From positions 744,001-808,000 of the forward strand of contig NZ_LR134510.1 of assembly GCF_900638385.1 (NCBI RefSeq): a DNA stretch of 64,000 nucleotides, written 5' to 3'. Below the pieces are notes generated by a model. It had not been told where the DNA came from. It saw nothing but the letters and a program-made list of their open reading frames with translations, and did no database searches. Both the position numbers and the translations under genes were made by a program. Source of the DNA: Actinobacillus delphinicola. Its GTDB lineage: Bacteria > Pseudomonadota > Gammaproteobacteria > Enterobacterales > Pasteurellaceae. Below, piece by piece: positions 18,227 through 28,930 of this stretch. The first letter of the stretch is position 1. Each line of letters opens with the position of its first letter.

Positions 18227-20098
18227 TTAAAGCTCTGTACCTAAACTTAAATAGAACTGGACATTATGGTGATCACTATGTACTGGTGTTGCTATATCTA
18301 CTCTTACTGGACCGACAGGTGAAATCCAACGTAATCCTACCCCAGAGCCATAACGTAAATCACTATGTTTAAATTTATCCGACACAAACCCTGTATCTGC
18401 AAAAACGGCTGTCCACCATTTTGGGAACAGCTGATAGTCATATTCCAAGCCTGCGTAGCCCATTATTGAACCACCCACCAACTTACCTTCGGCATCTCGT
18501 GGTGCAACTGTTTTATATTTATATCCTCGTAATGTTCTATCGCCACCAAGGAAGAATCGTAAAGCAGGTGGAATACGATCAAATTGAGAGGTTTTCAAAT
18601 ACCCCGCACCAGCTCGTGAAATAAATCTATGTTTTTGGAAATAGGTTCTAATCCAAATCGTAGAGGCTTCAATTTTATAGAAATTCACCTCCGATCCCCA
18701 TGCCTTATTACCAATACCAAAACTTACTCTCTGTGTGTCCCCCCAGTATGGGAAAAGACCACCACGAAAACGTGTCCGTGTTGCCGAAACTGTTGGATAG
18801 ATCAGTAATGTTTTATGAGATTGATCTGCTTGCGTAAAAGAATCGTAACGAACACGCACACCAAGCCCATTTTGCCACCCCGTTTCCCGATTCCAATAAC
18901 GCATGAAGGAAGCACTTGTTGCATTTGTTGTCGTATCATTTTGTTTTTCTCGCTCGATACCATAAGCAGCTTCATAATAATAATTTAACGGATTCTTTAA
19001 TAATGGCATCCGATATGCAGCTTCAATTGCTAGTTTTGGTTTCGAAATATAAAAGTTACTTCTTAAACTTTGACCTTTACTATCTACCCAAGGTTTATTC
19101 CATCCTAATTGAAAACGTGTTCCAACATCAGTTGAATAACCAATCCCAACCTTAAACACATTTTTCTTTTGCGGATAAAGCAATACATTAACATTGACCG
19201 TTTTATTTTCTTTATTTATTTTGGGCTGAAATAAAATAACCTTAAACCACCCTGAAGAAGATAAATCTGAATTTAGCGCAGACAAATCTTCCATATTGTA
19301 AGGATCACCATCTTTCATATGCATAATATGATGCAAATAATCCTGACGGATTTGACTATTTTCAAATGTGAAACGCCCAAATTTATAACGGTCGCCACTA
19401 TCGTAATCTAAATTCCACCATGCCTGATGCGTAGAAGGTTTAACATCTAACTGAGATAACGTGAAATTTGCATCAAAATATCCTCGTTCAATGCCTAATT
19501 GACGGAGATCTTCTTTAAAATTATCGTATGTTTGTTGGTTAAGTTGAGCGCCTACCTCTGGCACTTGCGTTAATAATTTCTTAAACGCATCATCCTCTCG
19601 CGCTTGACCACTAATATTAATATTCACTCCAGCTATATCTGTTGGTGGTCCTTCATGGACAGTCGCAATTAAAGTGCCTTTTTTATCTCCTTTTTCTGGC
19701 GCCACAACATCAAATTTAATTGTGCTATTAAAGTACCCATATACACTGATTGCTTTTTGAATAGCTGTTCGTACGAGGTAAAAGTTGCGTAACGACCCAT
19801 CCATTTCCTCGGCAGGAATCATTCCAACATAAATTTCCGCATTTTTGCGTGCTTCGGAATTTTTTATCCCTACTAATTTGAGTTTATAAAGTGTTTGCGG
19901 AGGTTTTGGAAGAAATCCATCCATCTGAAAATTTGGATCATTTTCCAAACCCTTTGATACATCTGCGGGTTTATCAGAAGATGTCGGTGAGGAAGATTTC
20001 GTTTCTTGAGCGTAAAGTTTGGTGGGATTGAGCAATGCCGTACCCAATAAGATAAATGGCGATAAGTTTTTAATTTTCGTCAAAAATGGGGACAACAT
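18227..20098 (-). CDS. tamA: Outer-membrane translocation and assembly protein TamA
   Basis: A 623-residue Omp85-family protein. An N-terminal signal sequence (about residues 1-30, ending near LYAQE) is followed by POTRA domains and a C-terminal 16-strand barrel. The barrel shows the Omp85 landmarks FFLGGDRTLRGY and GSGVGLRWISPVGPVRVDIA, and ends in a strand LSLGTEL. The last residue Leu rather than Phe is slightly unusual for an outer-membrane protein. It is the first gene of the tamA-tamB operon. Confidence 0.92.
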   Translation of the reverse strand: MLSPFLTKIKNLSPFILLGTALLNPTKLYAQETKSSSPTSSDKPADVSKGLENDPNFQMDGFLPKPPQTLYKLKLVGIKNSEARKNAEIYVGMIPAEEMDGSLRNFYLVRTAIQKAISVYGYFNSTIKFDVVAPEKGDKKGTLIATVHEGPPTDIAGVNINISGQAREDDAFKKLLTQVPEVGAQLNQQTYDNFKEDLRQLGIERGYFDANFTLSQLDVKPSTHQAWWNLDYDSGDRYKFGRFTFENSQIRQDYLHHIMHMKDGDPYNMEDLSALNSDLSSSGWFKVILFQPKINKENKTVNVNVLLYPQKKNVFKVGIGYSTDVGTRFQLGWNKPWVDSKGQSLRSNFYISKPKLAIEAAYRMPLLKNPLNYYYEAAYGIEREKQNDTTTNATSASFMRYWNRETGWQNGLGVRVRYDSFTQADQSHKTLLIYPTVSATRTRFRGGLFPYWGDTQRVSFGIGNKAWGSEVNFYKIEASTIWIRTYFQKHRFISRAGAGYLKTSQFDRIPPALRFFLGGDRTLRGYKYKTVAPRDAEGKLVGGSIMGYAGLEYDYQLFPKWWTAVFADTGFVSDKFKHSDLRYGSGVGLRWISPVGPVRVDIATPVHSDHHNVQFYLSLGTEL

Positions 20099-20138
20099 AG
20101 TAACTCCATGTGCAATCTTAGCAATCTATAATACGCAA

Positions 20139-20168
20139 AAAGGCGGTAAAACTTATTCTACCGCACTT
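20139..20168 (-). terminator. Terminator after the narP-type gene; contains the only intergenic AAGTGCGGT
   Basis: GCGGTA (20143-20148) and TACCGC (20159-20164) arms are followed on the minus strand by CTTTTTG. The 9-mer AAGTGCGGT (minus strand, 20160-20168), the Haemophilus-type uptake core, overlaps the stem. Confidence 0.55.
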
Positions 20169-20202
20169 CTTTTTTACTTTTTATAGCGTCAGAGCTTTTT
20201 GT

Positions 20203-20865
20203 TTATTTCTTACCGAAATGTTCCAAATAAACAATGGTTGCCGCTAATCTTGAATGTACATTTAATTTACGTAGTAAATTACGAATATGAACTTTTACAG
20301 TTTCTTCTGAAATAAAGAGTTCATTTGCAATTTGTTTATTAGATAGTCCTTTTGCTACTAAAGTTAATACATCTAATTCACGGCTAGTTAAACTATAGAT
20401 AGGATCATCACCTGCTTGACGTTCACTCACAATTTTTTTCACCACATCACTATAAACGACTTTACCTGATGCGATATCTTGGATTTGTTCTAACAGTGTA
20501 AGCGGATCAGTATCTTTGAGAAGATAACCATCAGCACCTGCATCAATTAGCGTAAAAATGTCGTTACGTGCATCCGATACAGTAAGAATAACCACACGAG
20601 AATCCACATCTTCACGACGCAATGCTTTCAATGTATCCAGCCCTGATAATCCTTTCATATTAAGGTCTAAAATAATGAGATCTGGTAATTCACGCACTGC
20701 CCATTCTACGCCTTCAAGACCTGAGCCAACTTCTCCAATAATTAAAAAATCATCTGTTGACTCCAGCAACTGGCGAATTCCGCGACGCATTAATGGGTGA
20801 TCATCAATAAGTAGGACGCGACTAGGCATTTTATTTTTGCCTGCAATAATAATATTCTCTTCCAT
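20203..20865 (-). CDS. narP: NarL/NarP-family response regulator
   Basis: A 220-residue two-component regulator. The receiver domain has the acidic pocket DD at 21-22, phospho-acceptor Asp67 in LIILDLNMKG, and the conserved Lys in YLLKDTDP. The C-terminal LuxR-type helix-turn-helix is seen as LTSRELDVLTLVAKGLSNKQIA and SEETVKVHIRNLLRKL. It closely resembles NarP, the nitrate/nitrite-responsive regulator of anaerobic respiration genes in Pasteurellaceae. No sensor kinase gene is adjacent. A second Met at residue 13 could be the true start. Confidence 0.88.
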   Translation of the reverse strand: MEENIIIAGKNKMPSRVLLIDDHPLMRRGIRQLLESTDDFLIIGEVGSGLEGVEWAVRELPDLIILDLNMKGLSGLDTLKALRREDVDSRVVILTVSDARNDIFTLIDAGADGYLLKDTDPLTLLEQIQDIASGKVVYSDVVKKIVSERQAGDDPIYSLTSRELDVLTLVAKGLSNKQIANELFISEETVKVHIRNLLRKLNVHSRLAATIVYLEHFGKK

Positions 20866-20913
20866 TATAATTTTACCTTTATATTGTGAAGTATAATCAT
20901 TACCTAGTTTCCT

Positions 20914-23388
20914 CTACGTCATCTTTAATTGATGTCGAAATGGGACTATCTGTACTTTTCCTTGTACGGGTAATAATTGGTAGAACTGAGGATAATTAAA
21001 GTGATGTTTCACTATTCTATATGGATTGTTATCAGTATTCAAACCTGCAGATTGGTAAATTTGATTTATCTCATTAATTTTTTGCGATTTATTACCGATA
21101 CATGACCGATATACCTCGATATGGTTCTTTTCATCCAAAATATAGACGTTGAAACTTCTATCTTGATTATCTTCAAAGAAAAATTGCAAAAATCCTTCTG
21201 CTGCGAAAACAGCGATTTCCTTAGGATAAATCGCATTATTTTCTTTTAACAAACGCAACTCTGGTTTTTCAGCATTTTTTTGGAATAATTTACTCCAACC
21301 ATGCCCTGTATAACGAATAAGTGATGCCATATTGGTTTCATTAATTCGTATTTTCTCTTCGATGCCCAATGTTCGAAAAATCAGAGATTGCACGACTGAT
21401 TGTAACTCTTTCTGATAGTGTTTGGCATAACAAAAAATATTTACTCTACGCAATTCTGTTGATGTACGAGGAATTTTATGAGTTAGAACTTTCAATAATC
21501 GAATTAACGCATCATCACCTTCAAAATGTAATGTTCTAATTTCTCCCCAACGATTTCGATAAATTACATCTAAACTTCCGATAAATTGATTATCAGACGA
21601 AGTAATATTCAGTAAATCACCAGTTAAAATGCCTTTTCGATAAATTTCTCTATCAGCAGGTAAATCTTGGGTTACATCACAGCTTAAATTAATCGCAATA
21701 AAAAGTTGTCTAATTTTACAATGCTCAATAAGCTCTTGTTGGCTAGCAGAAACTTGTTTAAGTGGAAAGGTATTACATAAATCTTTAATAAAACGCTGCA
21801 AGGCTTTAAGACGAACATTATCACTTTTTAAATAGTTTTTAGTTTTAGGCGTTAATAATCCATTAAAATAAGCCCACGCCACGATTTTAGGTAATGTTTC
21901 ACCAAATTCAGAATGTCTAGGAGCGGTAAAAGCTTTTACATTTGGAGCATGATTCAAAAGATACCAACCTGGTTTAAAATTAATATTATCTTTTCTAACT
22001 TCTACAAATGTTAATGCTTTTTCACTCAAATCACTTGCACTGGCTGAGTTAAGAAAAATCACTTTTCCTGGTAAATCTTCAAATGCAGTATAAAGTTTAC
22101 GAGTAAGGACGGCCATATCCTGCGGCACGATACTGGCATTCACTTTATGATTCCGCACAAATTGCAATAAATTACGATAACTCGCCATTAAATATTGAAT
22201 CAAATCATTATGATTTTTTTTCACCCGTTTAATTTTCCAATGCGGACGATCGTCTAAGTTTTCAATTGTACTTTCCGACCATCCCCATGACCGTGCTAAT
22301 TTTTTCGCATACCGAATACGCCAATTATTCATCGCTGCTCGTTTATAGCGCAAATTTTCTGCAATTTTTAAATAAAAACAACGGTAAGCAAATTCAAGGC
22401 GATCCTGATCTTGTTTTTTCGTTAAATAGCGAGAAACATGTTCTAACATGCAAAGATATGCATCATAATGATAATCTTCATCTCCCGAATGAAGGCGCTT
22501 TTTAAACTCTTGGGAAATTAAGTGCGTATTTGGATACTGGGCAGAATAACTTTCTAATAACAATATTTTCAGTGCGGATTTATAAGGTGAATCGATCCCT
22601 TTGTATAATTGCCATAACGTAGCACCAAAATATTCATTTGCAGATAAGCCATCTAATCCGCCAAAATCAACCCAGTCACGTAACTTAATCTGCCCGTGAC
22701 TAACGAGTTGGTGTACATAACTCTCATAATCTTTCTCTTCAACTGGCAAATGCAACCATAAGAGCGGATTTCCTGCTAACCGAATCGCAGTTCGATAAAA
22801 TTCTTCAAGCAATAACATGTATTGTGCTGAACCACTATCATCTTTTTCTGCAGAAAGAGGTTTTGCATAAAATGCTTTACGAAAACGCTTTTGATTTACC
22901 AAATATAGGCTAATTTTAACTTTTAATTTGCTTGCCCATTGTTGAATCAGTTTGATTTTACGGCGTAAAAGTTTACGTTCTTCGCCAGAAAAATCTTGGC
23001 GCTCACAAAGCCAAATATCTAAATCAGAATTTGGGGTTTGGGTGATGGTGCTAACACTTCCCATTGCATACAAGCCAAGAAAAGCTTGCCCTGTATGTTG
23101 TTTTAATTCAGGAAAAGAAAAATAGCTGACGTTTTCATGATTAAAGAAATGTTTATGTAGAGAGATTTGCTGGCTACGGGTCGGAGTAAAGTTATAAATG
23201 CCATGGGGACATCCTTTGACGTAACCAATCAGGGAAGGATGATTGTAATGAAGAAACACAGGTAGAAGTTCCAAAACCGTGCGAACTTCTGGAGGTGTGT
23301 TTTCTATTGCACGTGTTAAACGTAATTTATCCAATTTGTTTACACGTCGCTTTGCTTCTTCAATATCAAATTCAAGATTCAAAATCAT
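20914..23388 (-). CDS. cyaA: Class I adenylate cyclase CyaA
   Basis: An 824-residue class I adenylate cyclase that makes cAMP from ATP for CRP. The N-terminal catalytic part carries GSVSTITQTPNSDLDIWLCE (about residues 111-130), the nucleotidyltransferase-like G-S and D-x-D signature. The long C-terminal part is regulatory in the enterobacterial enzyme. The start has no close alternative. It is co-directional with the narP-type gene 48 bases downstream. Its product would feed the CRP-S site seen upstream of tfoX in this window. Confidence 0.93.
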   Translation of the reverse strand: MILNLEFDIEEAKRRVNKLDKLRLTRAIENTPPEVRTVLELLPVFLHYNHPSLIGYVKGCPHGIYNFTPTRSQQISLHKHFFNHENVSYFSFPELKQHTGQAFLGLYAMGSVSTITQTPNSDLDIWLCERQDFSGEERKLLRRKIKLIQQWASKLKVKISLYLVNQKRFRKAFYAKPLSAEKDDSGSAQYMLLLEEFYRTAIRLAGNPLLWLHLPVEEKDYESYVHQLVSHGQIKLRDWVDFGGLDGLSANEYFGATLWQLYKGIDSPYKSALKILLLESYSAQYPNTHLISQEFKKRLHSGDEDYHYDAYLCMLEHVSRYLTKKQDQDRLEFAYRCFYLKIAENLRYKRAAMNNWRIRYAKKLARSWGWSESTIENLDDRPHWKIKRVKKNHNDLIQYLMASYRNLLQFVRNHKVNASIVPQDMAVLTRKLYTAFEDLPGKVIFLNSASASDLSEKALTFVEVRKDNINFKPGWYLLNHAPNVKAFTAPRHSEFGETLPKIVAWAYFNGLLTPKTKNYLKSDNVRLKALQRFIKDLCNTFPLKQVSASQQELIEHCKIRQLFIAINLSCDVTQDLPADREIYRKGILTGDLLNITSSDNQFIGSLDVIYRNRWGEIRTLHFEGDDALIRLLKVLTHKIPRTSTELRRVNIFCYAKHYQKELQSVVQSLIFRTLGIEEKIRINETNMASLIRYTGHGWSKLFQKNAEKPELRLLKENNAIYPKEIAVFAAEGFLQFFFEDNQDRSFNVYILDEKNHIEVYRSCIGNKSQKINEINQIYQSAGLNTDNNPYRIVKHHFNYPQFYQLLPVQGKVQIVPFRHQLKMT

Positions 23389-23530
23389 CTACTTCCTATA
23401 TAGTAAAATCTTGCTGATTATACTGAAATTTGAATCCCATACAATGAATACATAAAAAGCAAACAGAAAATAATTCAAAACACCTATATTTTAGTAATTA
23501 TTTAGAATTATTTTTCTTTTAAAAAAGCAA

Positions 23531-23573
23531 TACGCCCCGATTTTCGCAAAAATTTATGGAAAATCGGGGCGTG
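23531..23573. terminator. Perfect inverted pair of the ACGCC repeat; ligA terminator
   Basis: ACGCCCCGATTTT (23532-23544) and AAAATCGGGGCGT (23560-23572) are exact 13-base complements around CGCAAAAATTTATGG. Each arm plus the shared loop forms one full repeat copy. It lies just downstream of ligA on the minus strand. Confidence 0.88.
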
Positions 23574-23596
23574 TTTTCTGATTTATTGCTTTGTTG

Positions 23597-25636
<2,040 letters not shown>

Positions 25637-25681
25637 TTAATTTATCTTTATAGCATAGATCACTTTTATTTTTTACTGTAA

Positions 25682-25708
25682 TAAAAAATCTCACCGAAGT
25701 GAGATTTT
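25682..25708 (-). terminator. Terminator after the iron ABC transporter operon
   Basis: AAAATCTCAC and GTGAGATTTT arms with loop CGAA are followed by T residues on the minus strand. Confidence 0.85.
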
Positions 25709-25723
25709 CTATTTATCTTTATC

Positions 25724-26530
25724 CTACATTGCCCCGAGAGATTGATTGAGGAAGGCATCCACAAATAAGGTATCACGAGCCGTTTTTTCTAACCTTACAT
25801 TCACACCATATACATCTTCAATATGGGCGTGTGAAAGCACTTCTTGCGGTTTTCCATCGAGCATAATATGCCCTTGGCGGATTAAAACTAAGCGATCACA
25901 AAATGTTGCCGCTAAATTTAAATCGTGCAAGGCAATTAAGCTGATAATTTTTCGATCTTGGGTCAACTGACGAATCGTTTGCATACTATTAAGTTGATGA
26001 TGTAAATCTAAGGCACTGGTTGGCTCATCAAATAAAATCATTGGTAAATCACGCACTAATAAGCGTGCCATCGCCACCATCTGTTGTTGACCACCAGATA
26101 ATTCATAGATTTTACGTTCCGCAAGATGTGAAATTTTAAGCACATCCAAGGTTTTGGCAACCGCTTGTAAGTTTTCATCGGTTACACGCCAATGCCCATG
26201 GCTTTTTAATGCCAATAATACACTTTCAAACACACTTAATGCGATTTGAACGTTATATTGCTGTGGCATCATGCCGACAATGTTACTCCAATCGGCTAAA
26301 GATGTTTTCTTTAAATCCGCACCAGCAATATTGATGTCACCTTTGATTGGGAGCATGCCTGCTAGGCTTTTAAATAGAGTAGATTTTCCCGCTGCATTAG
26401 GTCCGATAATCCCCACTAACTCACCAGGTTTGAGATCAGGAATGGTGATATCAAATAAAATTTGTTTACGACCGTAACTCGCAGAAAGATTAGAAATTTT
26501 TCCGAATTTTGTGGCGTGAATGTTTTGCAT
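25724..26530 (-). CDS. Iron/siderophore ABC transporter ATPase (FecE/FepC family)
   Basis: A 268-residue ABC ATPase. Walker A is GPNAAGKST, the Q-loop GMMPQQYN, the signature LSGGQQQMVAMARLL, Walker B LFDEPTSALDLHHQ, and the switch His is in IALHDLNLAA. These fit the ferric-siderophore/haem/B12 importer class. Its start overlaps the permease stop by one base. The first codons contain a copy of the ACGCC repeat. Substrate follows from the operon and is not certain. Confidence 0.85.
   Translation of the reverse strand: MQNIHATKFGKISNLSASYGRKQILFDITIPDLKPGELVGIIGPNAAGKSTLFKSLAGMLPIKGDINIAGADLKKTSLADWSNIVGMMPQQYNVQIALSVFESVLLALKSHGHWRVTDENLQAVAKTLDVLKISHLAERKIYELSGGQQQMVAMARLLVRDLPMILFDEPTSALDLHHQLNSMQTIRQLTQDRKIISLIALHDLNLAATFCDRLVLIRQGHIMLDGKPQEVLSHAHIEDVYGVNVRLEKTARDTLFVDAFLNQSLGAM
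26492..26522 (-). repeat. ACGCC dispersed repeat inside the ATPase start region
   Basis: On the minus strand it reads TTCACGCCACAAAATTCGG then AAAAATTTC. It encodes residues HATKFGKIS, so this coding segment appears to have been shaped by, or to have received, the repeat. Confidence 0.6.
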
Positions 26531-27597
26531 TATTGGACGCCTCCTGAACGTTTACTCGTTAAAATGATAGAAATAAACATCGGTACACCAATGAGCGCAG
26601 TAATCATACCGATTGGATAGAGGATACCAGGGGTAATGATTTTACTTACGATTGACGCAATAGAAAGCATTAATGCGCCCAAAAGTGCCGAAAGTGGAAT
26701 GAAGAAGCGTTGATCTTCACCAATTAATAGACGTGCAATATGCGGTCCAACTAGCCCCACAAATCCAACTGCACCGACAAAAGCAACAGATAATCCAGAT
26801 AATAATGAGATCATTAATAACATGATAACTTGAAGGCGTTTAATATTAACCCCCATACTAAGGGCGGTTGCTTCGCCTAAGCGTAATGCGGTTAATTGCC
26901 ATGAGAAACGTAATGTAATCGCCATTACAACAAATAGTGACACGGCTGCAATCATGATTTTAGTATTATCGGCACGTGTTAATGACCCCATCATCCAGAA
27001 CACAATTTGTTGAAGTTGGGTTTCATTAGCATTGTATTGCATTAAGGCTAATAAGGCGTTGAACACGAAATAAATTGCAATACCAAAAAGAACAATGGAT
27101 TGTTGTCCTAGCCCTTTTAAGCGGGTTAATAGTAACAAAAGTACGCACGTTAATAATGAAAAAGCAAATGCTGAACCACTCACGAAAACATGCTGTAGAA
27201 GATTACTACTAATTTGATTCCCATAGATAATGGCAAGGGCTGCACCGAAACTTGCAGCAGAGGCCACACCTAAGGTAAAAGGTTCGGCAAGCGGGTTATT
27301 TAACAGTGTCTGCATTTGAGATCCCGCTGTCGCCAGCATTGCCCCGACTAAAATCGCCATTAATGCGATTGGTAATCGATAATCGTGGACAATCACGTTA
27401 AGCGCGATACCGTTTGCATTTGGATGCCAGAGTGTCTCCCAAATTTTACTGAAAGGATAATTACCTGGACCAATGGAAAGATCGAGTAAAAAGCTTCCAA
27501 TAGCCAGCGCGAGAACAAATAATAATGCGAGTAAATTTTTGCGAATACGCTTTTGATATTGCGTTGCGGTTAAATATTGCTGAGGAATTGTTGCCAT
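26530..27597 (-). CDS. Iron/siderophore ABC transporter permease (FecCD family)
   Basis: A 355-residue integral membrane protein of the FecCD family. Family marks are DYRLPIALMAILVGAMLATAG, NPLAEPFTLGVASAASFGAA, and GFVGLVGPHIARLLIGEDQR, the last being the ATPase-docking helix. Only one permease gene is present, so it would act as a homodimer. It lies about 90 bases downstream of the binding-protein gene and overlaps the ATPase gene by one base. Confidence 0.88.
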   Translation of the reverse strand: MATIPQQYLTATQYQKRIRKNLLALLFVLALAIGSFLLDLSIGPGNYPFSKIWETLWHPNANGIALNVIVHDYRLPIALMAILVGAMLATAGSQMQTLLNNPLAEPFTLGVASAASFGAALAIIYGNQISSNLLQHVFVSGSAFAFSLLTCVLLLLLTRLKGLGQQSIVLFGIAIYFVFNALLALMQYNANETQLQQIVFWMMGSLTRADNTKIMIAAVSLFVVMAITLRFSWQLTALRLGEATALSMGVNIKRLQVIMLLMISLLSGLSVAFVGAVGFVGLVGPHIARLLIGEDQRFFIPLSALLGALMLSIASIVSKIITPGILYPIGMITALIGVPMFISIILTSKRSGGVQ

Positions 27598-27686
27598 AAT
27601 GTCCTTCTTGTAATAATGAGAAACGCCCTACCCTAATTTTTAATGAATGAAGGTAAGGCGACTAATTCCTGGTTAATTAATGGCGA

Positions 27687-28805
27687 TTATTGATATTTTG
27701 CCCAAAACTCACCAGTCAAGCTAATTGGCATAAATTCATTATAGAATTGTTGGTAAGTTTTTTGTAAATCCACATCCGCAAATTGTTGTGGGTGGAACCA
27801 TTTAGCAAAGGCTAAGATTGCCATGAAATGGTATGGGCTATTATAAAATTGATGATAAATCGCATAGAAATGTTTATCTTTAATTGCTTTTAATGATGAC
27901 CAACCATCACGATTTGCAAGGTATTGCATTTCTTGCTGAATTTCAGCCGGTTTTGCGAAATAACCTAATGTAATTGGTGTACTGCCCTTGTATGCAGCTT
28001 TCCAGTTAGCCCCTGTTGCAATGATATAATCAAATGGTTCACTGAAAATGACTTCTGGGTTTACTTTAAATTTAAGGTTAGTTGATTTCGTTGAGCCCCA
28101 GTTACGACCACCAGCATAGTCAACAAAACGTCCGAAGTTTTTATTACCGTAAGTCGTGCAACACTCATCGCCATCTAAACCAGCCGCATTTTCAATAAAT
28201 ACTAACGGACGATCTTTTTCTGGAATTTTCGCAACACGATCTTTCACCATGTTCATTTGTTTTTGGTAATATTGGATAAATTTTTCAGCTCTCGCTTGTT
28301 GATTTACCACTTCACCTAAAATACGCATACTTGGCACGGTGTCTTCAAGTGGTTTTTGACGGAAATCGACGAAAACGGTTGGAATACCAACACGTGCAAG
28401 TTTATTAATTAAACCACTTTCTTGGGCTTTCAATAGGTTACCGACGTTTAATAAATAAACATCTGGTTTCATACTGATGATGGTTTCTAGGTTTACGTCA
28501 CTACTATAAGGGTTACCTAGATCAGGAATGTTCTTAATATCAGGGAATTTTGCGAGTAGCTTTTTATAAGTATCAGGATCATTTTTAATCAGATCAGTTC
28601 GCCATGCCACTACACCTTTTAACGGATTAGCTTCTAACATAGAAAGGGCATAAACCATACGTCCTTCACCTAAAACCATGGTTTTCACATGATCTGGAAT
28701 CTCTACTTTACGGCCAGCAATATCAGTTATCTGTTTTGCCATACTAGTGGCACTTACAGAAAGCAAAGCAACCGCTAAGAGAAGTTTTTTTAAACTAAAT
28801 TTCAC
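27687..28805 (-). CDS. Periplasmic iron/siderophore-binding protein (FecB/FhuD-like)
   Basis: A 372-residue binding protein with a clear Sec signal peptide (residues 1-23, cleavage near SMAKQ). The periplasmic binding domain begins ITDIAGRKVEIPDHV, with NLETIISMKPDVYLLNVG typical of class III metal-chelate-binding proteins. An unusual internal GDECCTTYG motif with paired cysteines is present. It is the first gene of a three-gene importer and has a Fur-like box upstream, which supports an iron-linked ligand. The exact ligand (ferric citrate, hydroxamate, haem or other) cannot be told. Confidence 0.85.
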   Translation of the reverse strand: MKFSLKKLLLAVALLSVSATSMAKQITDIAGRKVEIPDHVKTMVLGEGRMVYALSMLEANPLKGVVAWRTDLIKNDPDTYKKLLAKFPDIKNIPDLGNPYSSDVNLETIISMKPDVYLLNVGNLLKAQESGLINKLARVGIPTVFVDFRQKPLEDTVPSMRILGEVVNQQARAEKFIQYYQKQMNMVKDRVAKIPEKDRPLVFIENAAGLDGDECCTTYGNKNFGRFVDYAGGRNWGSTKSTNLKFKVNPEVIFSEPFDYIIATGANWKAAYKGSTPITLGYFAKPAEIQQEMQYLANRDGWSSLKAIKDKHFYAIYHQFYNSPYHFMAILAFAKWFHPQQFADVDLQKTYQQFYNEFMPISLTGEFWAKYQ

Positions 28806-28846
28806 AATTATTCATCCCTATAAAAATAAACTGGCGAAATTTTATT

Positions 28847-28866
28847 TTAAATGAGAATTATTGTCA
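28847..28866 (-). promoter_or_regulatory. Fur-box-like operator upstream of the iron transporter
   Basis: On the minus strand the sequence GACAATAATTCTCATTTA agrees with the Fur consensus GATAATGATAATCATTATC at about 13 of 18 aligned positions. It is about 45 bases upstream of the binding-protein start, a usual place for Fur repression. Confidence 0.6.
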
Positions 28867-28894
28867 ATATTGTTTAATTTAAGTACGTTATATA

Positions 28895-28922
28895 AAAAAA
28901 CCGCAACATTTGTTGCGGTTTT
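28895..28922 (-). terminator. Terminator after zipA
   Basis: AAAACCGCAAC and GTTGCGGTTTT arms with a short ATTT loop, and T residues on the minus strand. Confidence 0.88.
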
Positions 28923-28930
28923 ATCTCATC

